The notes under the pieces were generated by a model, which was given only the letters and a program-made list of their open reading frames with translations, searched no databases and was not told where the DNA came from. Source: an uncultured Collinsella sp. (lineage in GTDB: Bacteria > Actinomycetota > Coriobacteriia > Coriobacteriales > Coriobacteriaceae). From it: 38,167 nt of DNA. The translations under genes were made by a program, and so were the position numbers. The stretch covers positions 1 through 38,167 of the forward strand of contig URVZ01000009.1 of assembly GCA_900551365.1 (NCBI GenBank), written 5' to 3'. Positions 22,368 through 30,097 of the stretch are shown here, one piece after another; position 1 is the stretch's first letter, and each line of letters begins with the position of its first letter.

Positions 22368-23141
22368 TTACCAACCGGTGTAGTAGTCGGTGGTTCCGGC
22401 AGCGCAACCGGAGTCATAGACCTTGCAATCACCCTTGGAGCCCGTAAAGGTCGAGCCCTGGGCCATATCGCCCGCGGCAACAACGTAATAGCCGTCGGAA
22501 TCGCGCCAGAAGCCCTCAGAATCCTGAGTCCATTCGCCCGTGCGATAGTGATAAAGCACATTGCTGCTGTAATAGGTCTCGCGGCGCCCGTTGTAGTTAT
22601 TGACACCCGCAGAGCGCGTCAGGCCCGATCCGTTCGCGTAGGACGCGGCAGACGCGTAGGACGGAGTGTAACCGGCGTTGTAGTACGAAGCCTGGGCGAC
22701 CTCGGCAGCCTCCGCCTCGGCGGCAGCCTCGAGCGCATTGCGCTTGGCATCCTCAAGCGCAATGCGCAGCTCATCGAGCTCGGTCGACTTCGCGTCGACC
22801 TCCTCCATCGTCAAAAGACTGCCCGCGCCGTCGATGCAACCCTGCAGCACAGCGCGCTCGTCATCGGTGGCATAGTCACCGTACATGTTCATGATGATCT
22901 GAGCGCGCATCTCCAGGGAATCGCGCTTGGCCTCCATCGAGGCGTTCCACTCCTGCATGGAACCATAACCATCGCCGCGATAGTCAACGGGCTGTACCAG
23001 CGTCGTCTCGGACGGCGTAGATCCAACCGTATCGGACAGTGTTGCGGCGTGGGCATCAGTTGCACCGGCGCCCGCCAAAAGTGCCACGGTCAGAGCGGCG
23101 GAAAGGGCGGCGGCTTTCGGTTTTCGTGAATCGATCCTCAT
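22368..23141 (-). CDS. secreted protein with helical middle and Tyr/Gly/Asp-rich C-terminal domain
   Basis: This is a 257-residue exported protein. The signal peptide (residues 1 to about 34) ends at DAHAATL. The middle (about 85-170) is charged and alanine-rich, predicted coiled coil (EALEDAKRN, AAAEAEAAEVA). The last ~75 residues (from NNYNGRRETYYSSN) form a compact Tyr/Gly-rich domain with two cysteines in GDCKVYDSGCAAG. The end, KVYDSGCAAGTTDYYTGW, recalls the VxDxG...IDxY pattern of 3D/double-psi-barrel domains of peptidoglycan enzymes, but the resemblance is weak. The start is ATG 23141 with GGAGG 10 nt upstream; longer forms to 23447 lack a signal peptide. Function is not known. Confidence 0.8.
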   Translation of the reverse strand: MRIDSRKPKAAALSAALTVALLAGAGATDAHAATLSDTVGSTPSETTLVQPVDYRGDGYGSMQEWNASMEAKRDSLEMRAQIIMNMYGDYATDDERAVLQGCIDGAGSLLTMEEVDAKSTELDELRIALEDAKRNALEAAAEAEAAEVAQASYYNAGYTPSYASAASYANGSGLTRSAGVNNYNGRRETYYSSNVLYHYRTGEWTQDSEGFWRDSDGYYVVAAGDMAQGSTFTGSKGDCKVYDSGCAAGTTDYYTGW

Positions 23142-23356
23142 GTAGCTGGAAACCTCCGTAGTGCGTTTTTGCTGCGTTTGAGCTGCGTGTGATTCGATCG
23201 CGCCGCATAGTACCCCGAGCAAATCGCGACCTGCGGTTTTACTCAAAAGGCGCACGTCAATTGCGTAAAACTCACATCCTCTCAACAGGAGTTTTCCACA
23301 ACTCAAATGCATAAAGCGTGTCAAAAACCCTGTTTTTACACCCGCTCTATGCAAAA

Positions 23357-23393
23357 AAGGCGCCTGTGCAACCATTGTTCGCACAGGCGCCTT
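23357..23393. terminator. terminator after metY
   Basis: A 13-bp stem (AAGGCGCCTGTGC and complement) has an 11-nt loop and on the minus strand is followed by six Ts. The rest of 23142-23453 shows no ORF. Confidence 0.88.
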
Positions 23394-23453
23394 GAGCAGG
23401 CATTTTATGCAGTTATACCTATCGAGTCGCAAGGGGTCCTTGCACAAGTCGCC

Positions 23454-24764
23454 TTACTCGTCCAGCGCGGCGAAGGCCTGCTTCAGATCCCAAATGATAT
23501 CCTCGGCGATCTCGGTACCGATGGAAAGACGGATCGTGGAGGGCGTGATGTTCTGCTCGGCGAGCTCCTCGGCAGAGAGCTGGGAGTGCGTGGTGGTAGC
23601 CGGGTGCACGACGAGCGACTTGACGTCGGCCACGTTGGCGAGCAGCGAGAACACCTGCAGATGATCGATGAACTTCCAGGCGGCCTCCTGGCCACCCTTA
23701 ATCTCAAAGGTAAAGATCGAGGCACCGCCGTTGGGGAAGTACTTCTGATAGAGCTCGTGATCGGGGTGCTCAGACAGGCTCGGGTGGTTCACCTTGGCGA
23801 CATGGCTGTCACCAGCCAGGAACTCAACGACCTTCTTGGTGTTCTCGACATGACGGTCAACGCGCAGCGACAGAGTCTCGGTGCCCTGGAGCAGGATCCA
23901 GGCGTTGAACGGGCTGATGCAGGCGCCCTCGTCACGCAGCAAGATAGCGCGGACATAGGTTGCGAAGGCGGCGGGACCGGCAGCCTCGGCAAACGAGACG
24001 CCATGGTAGGAGGGGTTGGGCTCGGCGATCTGCGCATACTTGCCGCTCGCCTTCCAATCGAAGTTACCGCCGTCGACGATCACACCGCCCAGCGAGGTGC
24101 CGTGGCCGCCGATGAACTTGGTTGCGGAGTGAACGACGATGTTGGCACCATGCTCCAGCGGACGGAACAGATACGGGGTGCCGAAGGTGTTGTCGACGAC
24201 AACCGGCAGACCGTGCTTCTTGGCGATCTCGGAGATGGCGTCGATGTTGGGGATGTCGGAGTTGGGGTTGCCGAGCGTCTCGAGATAGATGACCGTGGTG
24301 TTGTCCCTGATGGCACCCTCAACCTCTTCCAGGTTATGGGCATCGACAAACGTGGTCTCGACGCCAAACTGGGAGAGCGTATGCTCCAGCAGGTTGTAGG
24401 AACCGCCGTAGATGGTCTTCTGGGCGACCACGTGGTCACCGGCCTGGGCGAGAGCCTGCAGGGTATAGGTGATGGCAGCGGCACCGGAGGCGACGGCAAG
24501 ACCTGCCACGCCACCCTCGAGTGCGGCGATACGGTCCTCGAAGACGCCCTGGGTGGAGTTGGTCAGACGGCCGTAGATGTTGCCGGCGTCGGCAAGACCA
24601 AAGCGGTCGGCGGCGTGCTGGGAATTGCGGAACACATAGCTCGTGGTCTGGTAGATAGGCACGGCGCGGGAGTCGGATGCGGGATCGGCGCTCTCCTGGC
24701 CAACGTGAAGCTGCAGGGTATCGAAACCAAAGGTGTGCTCGGGGTTGTTGATGAACTGGCTCAT
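23454..24764 (-). CDS. metY: O-acetylhomoserine aminocarboxypropyltransferase/sulfhydrylase
   Basis: This is a 436-residue PLP enzyme that makes homocysteine from O-acetylhomoserine and sulfide (direct sulfhydrylation) in methionine synthesis. It is a Cys/Met-metabolism PLP-family protein: YGRLTNST near 64-71, the ASGAAAITY loop, PVVVDNTFGTPY, and the PLP Lys216 in HSATKFIGGHG. The length and the FNAWILLQGTETLSLR segment favour MetY over cystathionine gamma-synthase or lyase. AAGGAG precedes the ATG. The 5' leader holds a short ORF with two Cys codons and a hairpin, and a LysR-family regulator is divergently encoded, so regulation by sulfur supply is likely. Confidence 0.94.
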   Translation of the reverse strand: MSQFINNPEHTFGFDTLQLHVGQESADPASDSRAVPIYQTTSYVFRNSQHAADRFGLADAGNIYGRLTNSTQGVFEDRIAALEGGVAGLAVASGAAAITYTLQALAQAGDHVVAQKTIYGGSYNLLEHTLSQFGVETTFVDAHNLEEVEGAIRDNTTVIYLETLGNPNSDIPNIDAISEIAKKHGLPVVVDNTFGTPYLFRPLEHGANIVVHSATKFIGGHGTSLGGVIVDGGNFDWKASGKYAQIAEPNPSYHGVSFAEAAGPAAFATYVRAILLRDEGACISPFNAWILLQGTETLSLRVDRHVENTKKVVEFLAGDSHVAKVNHPSLSEHPDHELYQKYFPNGGASIFTFEIKGGQEAAWKFIDHLQVFSLLANVADVKSLVVHPATTTHSQLSAEELAEQNITPSTIRLSIGTEIAEDIIWDLKQAFAALDE

Positions 24765-24818
24765 GATGATCTCCTTGATCGAACGAAAGTAAATAAAAAG
24801 AGAGAAGTAAGTCGCTGT

Positions 24819-24850
24819 CTCCTGATCACGCCGACGGGCGCAAACAGGAG
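24819..24850 (-). promoter_or_regulatory. hairpin in the metY leader, possible attenuator
   Basis: CTCCTG pairs with CAGGAG outside and CGCC with GGCG inside, with 4-nt internal loops. It covers the last half of the leader ORF and its stop codon, and a T-rich run (TCTCTCTTTTTATTT) follows about 15-20 nt downstream. Ribosome position on the leader would decide whether it folds. Confidence 0.5.
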
Positions 24851-24879
24851 CCCGGCATTCGTCTTGGTAAGCAATTCAT
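24826..24879 (-). CDS. 17-residue leader peptide upstream of metY
   Basis: The ORF reads MNCLPRRMPGSCLRPSA and begins with ATG preceded by AAAGGAGG at 7-8 nt, one of the strongest ribosome sites in the window, so translation is very likely. It contains two Cys and two Met (including the start) in 17 codons. It lies downstream of the metY promoter and its stop codon sits inside a hairpin. This is the arrangement of an amino-acid-sensing leader; cysteine-responsive leader ORFs are known in mycobacteria, a distant relative. No Cys run is present, so the sensing is an inference. Confidence 0.6.
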   Translation of the reverse strand: MNCLPRRMPGSCLRPSA

Positions 24880-24947
24880 ATGCGGGCCTCCTTTCGCATC
24901 CCGGTTCCGTGGTTGGCTTAATTACCTACCGCCTTTGTGTGTTTTGA

Positions 24948-24976
24948 ATAGTACGGGCATTGTTTCCCTCGGTCAA
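24948..24976 (-). promoter_or_regulatory. metY promoter
   Basis: On the minus strand TTGACC (24971-24976) and TACTAT (24948-24953) are 17 bp apart, about 70 bp upstream of the leader ORF start. Confidence 0.78.
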
Positions 24977-24998
24977 TCACTTAAAAGCGCTAACCTGT

Positions 24999-25015
24999 TA
25001 TCTGTTTTATAGATA
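24999..25015. promoter_or_regulatory. dyad in the metY-lysR intergenic region
   Basis: TATCT-N7-AGATA is an inverted repeat of the T-N11-A kind bound by LysR-type regulators, placed between the divergent genes upstream of the metY -35 element. Confidence 0.5.
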
Positions 25016-25027
25016 GCAATCGAGAGG

Positions 25028-25939
25028 ATGGCGTCGATGACCCTTCAGCAGCTTCGTTTTCTGATTGCCGTGGCAGAGTCCGGCTCAATCAACGCCGCAG
25101 CTCAGCGCCTCTATACCGCTCAGTCCAACATCTCAAACGCCGTCAAAAGCCTGGAACAGGAACTTCATATCGAAATCTTTACACGCTCTAGCCGCGGTGT
25201 TGCACTCACCAACGACGGCACCGAGCTTTTGGGTTATGCACGCCAGGTCGTAGAGCAGGCCGACATGCTCGAGGCCCGCTACGAGGACGGCGGTACCCCG
25301 CAAGCCCGCCTCGCCATTTCCGCCCAGCACTACGCCTTTTCGGTCGAGGCCTTTGTCAACGTAGTCGAGCGCTGCCGCGACAGCAAGTTCGAGTTCATCA
25401 TGCGCGAGACCACCACATCGCAGATCATCGATGACGTCCGCGCATTTCGCAGCGACATCGGCATCCTCTATCTGGACGACTTTAACGCCCGCGTTCTGCA
25501 GAAGGCTTTTGCCGATGCGCGCGCGAGCTTCCATCCCCTATTCGACGCGACGGTCCACGTCTTCGTTAGCGAGCGCCACCCGCTTGCCCGCCGCCCGCAG
25601 CTGTCCCTTGCCGACCTCACGCCCTATACGCGCTACAGCTTTGAGCAGGGAACCTCAAACTCCTTCTATTACGCCGAGGAACCTTTTAGCTATATCCCTT
25701 GCGACCGCAACATACGAATCTCGGACCGCGGAACACTTACTAACTTACTTATCACGTCGAACGGCTACACCCTGTCGACCGGTGTCCTCTCCAATGAAAT
25801 GCAATGGGGTATGGCATCGATCCCGTTAGCAGACGCCCCAACGATGCACGTAGGCTATATCATGCACGACGAGCGCAAGCCCTCTCCCCTCTTGCAGCAA
25901 TACCTCGACGAGCTCAACCGCATCATCCATGCCAACTAA
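25028..25939 (+). CDS. LysR-family transcriptional regulator
   Basis: This is a 303-residue LTTR. The N-terminal winged helix-turn-helix opens TLQQLRFLIAVAESGSINAAAQRLYTAQ (residues 4-31) and the linker helix follows. The C-terminal effector domain spans about residues 90-300. It is divergently transcribed from metY and its leader, so it is probably a CysB/CysL-like activator of sulfur assimilation; the ligand is unknown. GAGAGG precedes the ATG at 25028. A second ATG at 25037 is an alternative start that begins directly at the domain. Confidence 0.92.
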   Translation: MASMTLQQLRFLIAVAESGSINAAAQRLYTAQSNISNAVKSLEQELHIEIFTRSSRGVALTNDGTELLGYARQVVEQADMLEARYEDGGTPQARLAISAQHYAFSVEAFVNVVERCRDSKFEFIMRETTTSQIIDDVRAFRSDIGILYLDDFNARVLQKAFADARASFHPLFDATVHVFVSERHPLARRPQLSLADLTPYTRYSFEQGTSNSFYYAEEPFSYIPCDRNIRISDRGTLTNLLITSNGYTLSTGVLSNEMQWGMASIPLADAPTMHVGYIMHDERKPSPLLQQYLDELNRIIHAN

Positions 25940-26038
25940 CTGTCGGAAGACGGGGTAGAAATCGTAGATTGCTAGCCCCCGGCGGGCATGGCGCTACAAT
26001 GGTCACTCACACGAAACGTACCCAACGAAAGGAAGCCC

Positions 26039-26524
26039 GTGAAGGTCATCATCTATACCGACGGCTCGGCCCGATCAAATCCGGGACGCGGCGGCTACGG
26101 CGCCGTGCTCAAATACACCAACCCCGCCGGCAAGACCTTCACCTCCGAGCTTTCGCGCGGGTACGCCAAGACCACCAACAACCGCATGGAGCTCATGGCG
26201 GTCATCGTGGCGCTCGAGGCACTCAACCGCCCCTGCGAGGTCGAGGTCCATTCCGATTCGCAATACGTCGTCAACGCCTTCAACAAACACTGGATCGACG
26301 GCTGGAAAAAGCGCGGCTGGAAGACCGCCAACAAGCAGCCTGTCAAGAACCGCGATCTGTGGGAGCGCCTGCTTGCCGCAAAGAGCAAGCACAAAGTGGA
26401 GTTCATCTGGGTTAAGGGCCACGCCGGCCATGAGCTCAACGAGCGCTGCGACGAGCTTGCCACCACAGCGGCCGACGGGGCCAACCTCGATATCGACACC
26501 GGTTTTAACGAGAGCGACCTGTAA
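26039..26524 (+). CDS. rnhA: ribonuclease HI
   Basis: This is a 161-residue RNase H1 that degrades RNA in RNA-DNA hybrids. The four acidic active-site residues are Asp8 (YTDGSA), Glu51 (NRMELMA), Asp73 (HSDSQYV) and Asp138 (ERCDELA). The basic protrusion near WIDGWKKRGWKT is present as in E. coli RNase HI. The start is GTG 26039 with GAAAGGAAG upstream; a longer ATG frame from 25988 adds residues not found in the family. A TACAAT that could be its -10 element is at 25995-26000. Confidence 0.96.
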   Translation: MKVIIYTDGSARSNPGRGGYGAVLKYTNPAGKTFTSELSRGYAKTTNNRMELMAVIVALEALNRPCEVEVHSDSQYVVNAFNKHWIDGWKKRGWKTANKQPVKNRDLWERLLAAKSKHKVEFIWVKGHAGHELNERCDELATTAADGANLDIDTGFNESDL

Positions 26525-26597
26525 CGGCGTTTTCACACGCTTTTGTGTCCTCCCGCGCTACACTCGTCCTGTAGGCCAAACGACGCAAGGGGGACAC

Positions 26598-27704
26598 ATG
26601 CTGCGCATCGCAACCATCGGCACATCCATGATCACCGACGACTTTATCCAAGTCGTCAATGCCAACGACCAGGCTACATTCGTAGGCACGCTCTCGCGCG
26701 ATGCAGATCGCGGCGCCGCCTTCACCGCTAAGCACGGTGGCGAGCGTAACTTCACCGCGCTTGACGAGCTTGCATCCGCCAACGACGTCGACGCCGTCTA
26801 CATCGGCAGCCCCAATGCGCTCCACTACGAGCAAGCGCTCGCCTGTATCGCCGGTGGCAAGCACGTCATCGTCGAGAAGCCCTTCTGCGCCACCGAAGCG
26901 CAGGCGCTGGAAGTCTTCCGCGCTGCCGAGGCAGCAGGTGTCGTGGCCCTCGAGGCCATGCGTCCCCTCCACGATCCCGCCTTCCACGCCATCGAGGACG
27001 CCCTGGGCGAGATCGCCCCCATCCGCCGCGCCTCATTGCGCTTTGGCAAATATTCCTCGCGCTACAACGAGATTCTCGCGGGACGCGCCACCAATATCTT
27101 CGACTGCAATATGGCATCGGGTTCCCTCATGGACATTGGCGTCTACGCCGTCGAGCCCATGGTCGAGATTTTCGGCATGCCCTCCGGCCTTACGAGCATG
27201 ACTACTCTGCTCGACCCCACCACGCGACAGCTCACGCACGGCCCCATCGACGGCTGCGGTTCCATCCTCGCCAGCTACGGCGGTGGCCGGATCTCCGTCG
27301 AGCTCGCGCACTCCAAAATTACGAATGACCTACTGCCCTCGCAGATCGAAGGCGAGCGTGGCACTATCCAGATTGACCATCTGTCAACGCCCCGCAACGT
27401 CCGCATCGACTATCGCGGCGACGTCGTACGCGGCTCGGCGACCGAGGCACCGCGCGAACAGGGCGACAACGGCCGCGTGCTCGACCTGCCCAAATCGAGC
27501 AACACCATGGAATACGAACTCACAGACTTTATCACCGCCATCGGCGGCATCGATAACGTCAAGGAAGAGATTTGGGAGACCCCGGCGGGACGCCACGAGC
27601 TTGGCCACTACCGCGATGTCACGCTCGTCTCACTACGCATCATGGATGCCGTGCGTCAGCAGGCCGGCATAACCTTCCCGGCCGACGCAGGCAAGCAGGC
27701 ATAG
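26598..27704 (+). CDS. Gfo/Idh/MocA-family oxidoreductase (second)
   Basis: This is a 368-residue NAD(P)-dependent dehydrogenase. The N-terminal Rossmann segment RIATIGTSMITDDFI has GTS in place of the usual GxGxxG. YIGSPNALHYEQA and VEKPFCAT are the conserved blocks, and GSLMDIGVYAVEPM is the C-domain substrate segment. The substrate is unknown. It is only distantly similar to the protein at 18177-19196. AAGGGGG precedes the ATG. Its stop is 2 bp before the acylphosphatase start, so the two are co-transcribed. Confidence 0.92.
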   Translation: MLRIATIGTSMITDDFIQVVNANDQATFVGTLSRDADRGAAFTAKHGGERNFTALDELASANDVDAVYIGSPNALHYEQALACIAGGKHVIVEKPFCATEAQALEVFRAAEAAGVVALEAMRPLHDPAFHAIEDALGEIAPIRRASLRFGKYSSRYNEILAGRATNIFDCNMASGSLMDIGVYAVEPMVEIFGMPSGLTSMTTLLDPTTRQLTHGPIDGCGSILASYGGGRISVELAHSKITNDLLPSQIEGERGTIQIDHLSTPRNVRIDYRGDVVRGSATEAPREQGDNGRVLDLPKSSNTMEYELTDFITAIGGIDNVKEEIWETPAGRHELGHYRDVTLVSLRIMDAVRQQAGITFPADAGKQA

Positions 27705-27706
27705 CG

Positions 27707-28117
27707 ATGGGCCTCTTCGATACGTTCTTCTCCAGCGTCACCGGCGGCAGTCGAGAGCCTCAAAAACCGTCAAACGTCGAGCTCGAGCTGCGCCGCAGGC
27801 TTACCGTGCTTGCAAGCGACGAGGCCACTCAAGACACTCCCCTGCGTTATTTCCTGCGCTGGGCGGGGCAAGTCCAAGGCGTTGGTTTTCGCTTTACCAA
27901 CACCAACCTCGCGCAGGCACGCGCACTCACCGGCTGGGTGCGTAACATGGAAGACGGCTCAGTCGAGATGGAGATACAGGGAGCTCCGGCAGACATCCTA
28001 TCTCATCTCGAGGCACTTCATGCCTCCTACGAGCGCATGGGAACGCGTTTTCGCCTTGTAGATGCCCAGGCCCGAGCCCCACTTGCCAATGAAGACGGTT
28101 TCAGTCCTCATTATTAG
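27707..28117 (+). CDS. acyP: acylphosphatase with an N-terminal extension
   Basis: This is a 136-residue protein whose residues from about 48 onward form an acylphosphatase domain. GQVQGVGFRF supplies the phosphate-binding loop with catalytic Arg62, and GWVRNMEDGSVE supplies Asn80. The enzyme hydrolyses carboxyl phosphates such as acetyl phosphate. Typical family members have about 95 residues; the ~45-residue N-terminal extension (LELRRRLTVLASDEATQD) is charged and probably helical. It starts 2 bp after the oxidoreductase stop. Confidence 0.88.
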   Translation: MGLFDTFFSSVTGGSREPQKPSNVELELRRRLTVLASDEATQDTPLRYFLRWAGQVQGVGFRFTNTNLAQARALTGWVRNMEDGSVEMEIQGAPADILSHLEALHASYERMGTRFRLVDAQARAPLANEDGFSPHY

Positions 28118-28127
28118 TATTGTGTGC

Positions 28128-28145
28128 TAAATACGGTATCATTTA
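28128..28145. promoter_or_regulatory. possible Fur/PerR-type box before the Fur-family gene
   Basis: TAAAT-N8-ATTTA is an AT-rich inverted repeat about 34 bp upstream of the regulator's ATG, where an autoregulatory operator would sit. The match to the PerR consensus is only partial. Confidence 0.35.
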
Positions 28146-28178
28146 CCTACGACCGTTGATAGAAAAGAGGCGAGGCGC

Positions 28179-28559
28179 ATGGCGGTGCAAAGAAGGAATA
28201 CCAAGCAGCGAAAGCTGGTTCTTGACGCCGTGCGCCAAAGCTACAACCATCCCACCGCCGACGAAATCTACAACGTCGTGCGCGCGCAGGATGACAAAAT
28301 CAGCCGCGGTACGGTCTACCGCAACCTCAATCTCTTGGCCGACGCCGGCGAGATCCTCTCCATCAAGACGCCGGGCGGCAGCCGTTTCGATCGCACGATC
28401 GAGCCGCACGCACATATCATCTGCACCTCATGCAGCCGCGTCATCGACGTACCGCTCCCCTTCGATGCCCAGCTCGACGCCAAAGCGTCCGAGCAAATCG
28501 GCTGGCACGTCACGTCGCACTACACCATCTTCGAGGGTCTCTGCCCCGACTGCCGGTAG
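28179..28559 (+). CDS. Fur-family regulator, PerR-like
   Basis: This is a 126-residue metal-dependent repressor. The winged helix has HPTADEIYNVV (24-34) and the recognition helix SRGTVYRNLNLL (42-53). The metal-site residues are SRFD (Asp71) with the PHAH pair (His77 and His79). The structural zinc site uses CTSC (82-85) and CPDC at the C-terminus. The Asp in SRFD and the two His are characteristic of PerR, which senses peroxide through iron-catalysed His oxidation, rather than of Fur. GAGGCGAGG precedes the ATG. It appears to be a single gene with a possible operator upstream. Confidence 0.88.
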   Translation: MAVQRRNTKQRKLVLDAVRQSYNHPTADEIYNVVRAQDDKISRGTVYRNLNLLADAGEILSIKTPGGSRFDRTIEPHAHIICTSCSRVIDVPLPFDAQLDAKASEQIGWHVTSHYTIFEGLCPDCR

Positions 28560-28640
28560 ATGTTTGGAACATGCCTTAAAATCCACCTTTCCGCACTTTG
28601 CAGCAAAAAGTAGATTCCTAGACATGTCCCAAATGTCTAC
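28556..28640. repeat. large inverted repeat joining the ends of two convergent genes
   Basis: Positions 28556-28573 pair with 28623-28640 at 15 of 18 bases (17 of 18 with G-U pairs), around a 49-nt loop. The arms include the stop codon of the Fur-family gene and the end of the HAD gene at 28637. Within the right arm TAGACAT and ATGTCTA form a smaller palindrome. It may be a shared terminator or a dispersed palindromic repeat that landed between the genes. Confidence 0.6.
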
Positions 28641-29434
28641 TCAGCAAGTAGACGACGCAGCTCTTCTTCGACCGTGCGCACGTAGCGGACGCGGTCGTTA
28701 ATGCCACGCATAGAGGAGTTGCAGCTCTCCATCAGATAGGGATGGCCCACGACGTTGAGCATGTCGCGATCGTTCTCATTGTCGCCAAACGCCATCATCT
28801 CATCGGGCGAAATACCCAGGGCACGACCGTAATCGGCAAGCGCGGAGCCCTTGCCCGAACCGAAACCGATAAAGTCCGTCCATTCGGTTCCCGACGTCAT
28901 CACGTCAACACGGTCGCTAAAGAGGCGCTCAAAATACTCCAGGGCCGCCGGCTGATCCACCTCGGGCGTCTGGAAGGCAATCTTAATGACGTCCTCGTCG
29001 ATGTCCTCGGGGCGGGCGACCACCGCCACATCGCAGTGGACCTCATAGCGCAAATGATCGACGAACGCATCGTTGCCGCTCATGGTGTAGAGGTGTCCCT
29101 CACACGAAAGGGTCACGTCGGCATGGGGATACGCAACCACGGCATTCGCGATATCCATAGCAAGGCTACGCTCCATGGAACGCTTGACAACGGCACGTCC
29201 CTCGCTCATCACCAGGGCTCCGTTTTCGCATACATAGGCGAGCTCATCGGCCACCGGGGCAAACAGATAGCGCAAGCTCGCATATTGACGGCCGCTCGCC
29301 GGCATAAACACGATACCGCGACGATGCAGCTCATCGATGAGCTCAAAGGCCTCGGAACGCGGCTCGCGCTCCCCCGGATGCAGCAACGTGCCGTCCAAAT
29401 CGCATGCAATCAGCTTGATTCCTTCAAGACCCAT
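28637..29434 (-). CDS. Cof-type HAD-IIB hydrolase (second)
   Basis: This is a 265-residue HAD phosphatase. ACDLDGTLL near residues 10-18 is motif I, PASGRQYASL motif II, and MAFGDNENDRDMLNVVGHPY motif IV. The C2-type cap lies between. Substrates of this family are sugar or cofactor phosphates. The ATG at 29434 follows GGGGGAG with only 3 nt spacing; a GTG at 29446 is an alternative with a weak site. It is convergent with the Fur-family gene and is preceded by a terminator at 29464-29502. Confidence 0.88.
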   Translation of the reverse strand: MGLEGIKLIACDLDGTLLHPGEREPRSEAFELIDELHRRGIVFMPASGRQYASLRYLFAPVADELAYVCENGALVMSEGRAVVKRSMERSLAMDIANAVVAYPHADVTLSCEGHLYTMSGNDAFVDHLRYEVHCDVAVVARPEDIDEDVIKIAFQTPEVDQPAALEYFERLFSDRVDVMTSGTEWTDFIGFGSGKGSALADYGRALGISPDEMMAFGDNENDRDMLNVVGHPYLMESCNSSMRGINDRVRYVRTVEEELRRLLAE

Positions 29435-29463
29435 ATGCTCCCCCACAGCATCTCATCAACAGA

Positions 29464-29502
29464 AAGGCGGACTTTGAATAGTTGTCTCTCAAAGTCCGCC
29501 TT
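29464..29502 (-). terminator. terminator after the UreE-like gene
   Basis: A 14-bp stem (arms AAGGCGGACTTTGA and its complement) has an 11-nt loop; TTTCTGTT follows on the minus strand. Confidence 0.85.
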
Positions 29503-29515
29503 ACTTATACGCACG

Positions 29516-30094
29516 TTAACCGCGCGCCTTCTTTACGATCGTAAAGTCTGGTGCCATACTCACAACGGCATCCGCCGCACTCGACGCAAAGCGCCGGTCC
29601 GAATCGAGTTCACGGGTAACCGTCGAGAGCCGAACGCCCTCGACGCCCCGGAGCATGCGGCCCAAAACAGGCTGCACCGGCGTATACATGCGCACGGTAT
29701 ACTCGTCCGAATCGCCTCGAAAAAGCGGCGCATGCATATTGCCGATCTCCCAGCACGCATGCGCGAGCGCAATCGGGTCCATGCGGTCAACTTCGACCAA
29801 ATAAACCTCGGCGCTGCGCAGGCGCACGACAACCGCCACGGGCACCACGCCCGAACGGTCGACGGCGAGCACGTCGCCGTCGACAAAACGACCGCCGTCG
29901 GCAGTATCCAGCCGAACATCGACCGTGCGCCCCAGCTCCGTCACGCCCACAAACGCGCATACATCAGCCTGGTCCCAATCGAGCAGTAGCTCGTCAACTT
30001 CAAAGACGCCGCCCAGCTTCCGGCGAAGCAGAAGTTCATAGGACGGATCGTTGAGATTTCCCAAGCATGTCGTCGAAACCAAGCGCTCAGGCAT
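29516..30094 (-). CDS. UreE-like metallochaperone protein
   Basis: This is a 192-residue protein with UreE-type architecture. An N-terminal beta domain includes RLDTADGGRFVDGDVLAVD. The C-terminal domain contains ALAHACWEIGNMHAPLF, the counterpart of the UreE GNRHxPL segment whose His binds nickel; that His is retained. MLRGVEGVRL follows. UreE delivers nickel to urease, but no urease gene is in the window and the usual His-rich tail is missing. It starts 3 bp after the FKBP gene stop, so the two form an operon. The pairing with an SlyD-like FKBP, also a nickel-handling family, suggests a metal-insertion role for hydrogenase or another enzyme. Confidence 0.72.
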   Translation of the reverse strand: MPERLVSTTCLGNLNDPSYELLLRRKLGGVFEVDELLLDWDQADVCAFVGVTELGRTVDVRLDTADGGRFVDGDVLAVDRSGVVPVAVVVRLRSAEVYLVEVDRMDPIALAHACWEIGNMHAPLFRGDSDEYTVRMYTPVQPVLGRMLRGVEGVRLSTVTRELDSDRRFASSAADAVVSMAPDFTIVKKARG

Positions 30095-30097
30095 GCT

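Noticed and set aside
23307..24947. 546-residue plus-strand frame antisense to metY
   Set aside because: Shadow of metY; low-complexity Gly/Val/Asp composition.
24765..24947. SAM riboswitch upstream of metY
   Set aside because: I looked for the conserved SAM-I core words in the leader and did not see them; the leader ORF and hairpin explain the region better.
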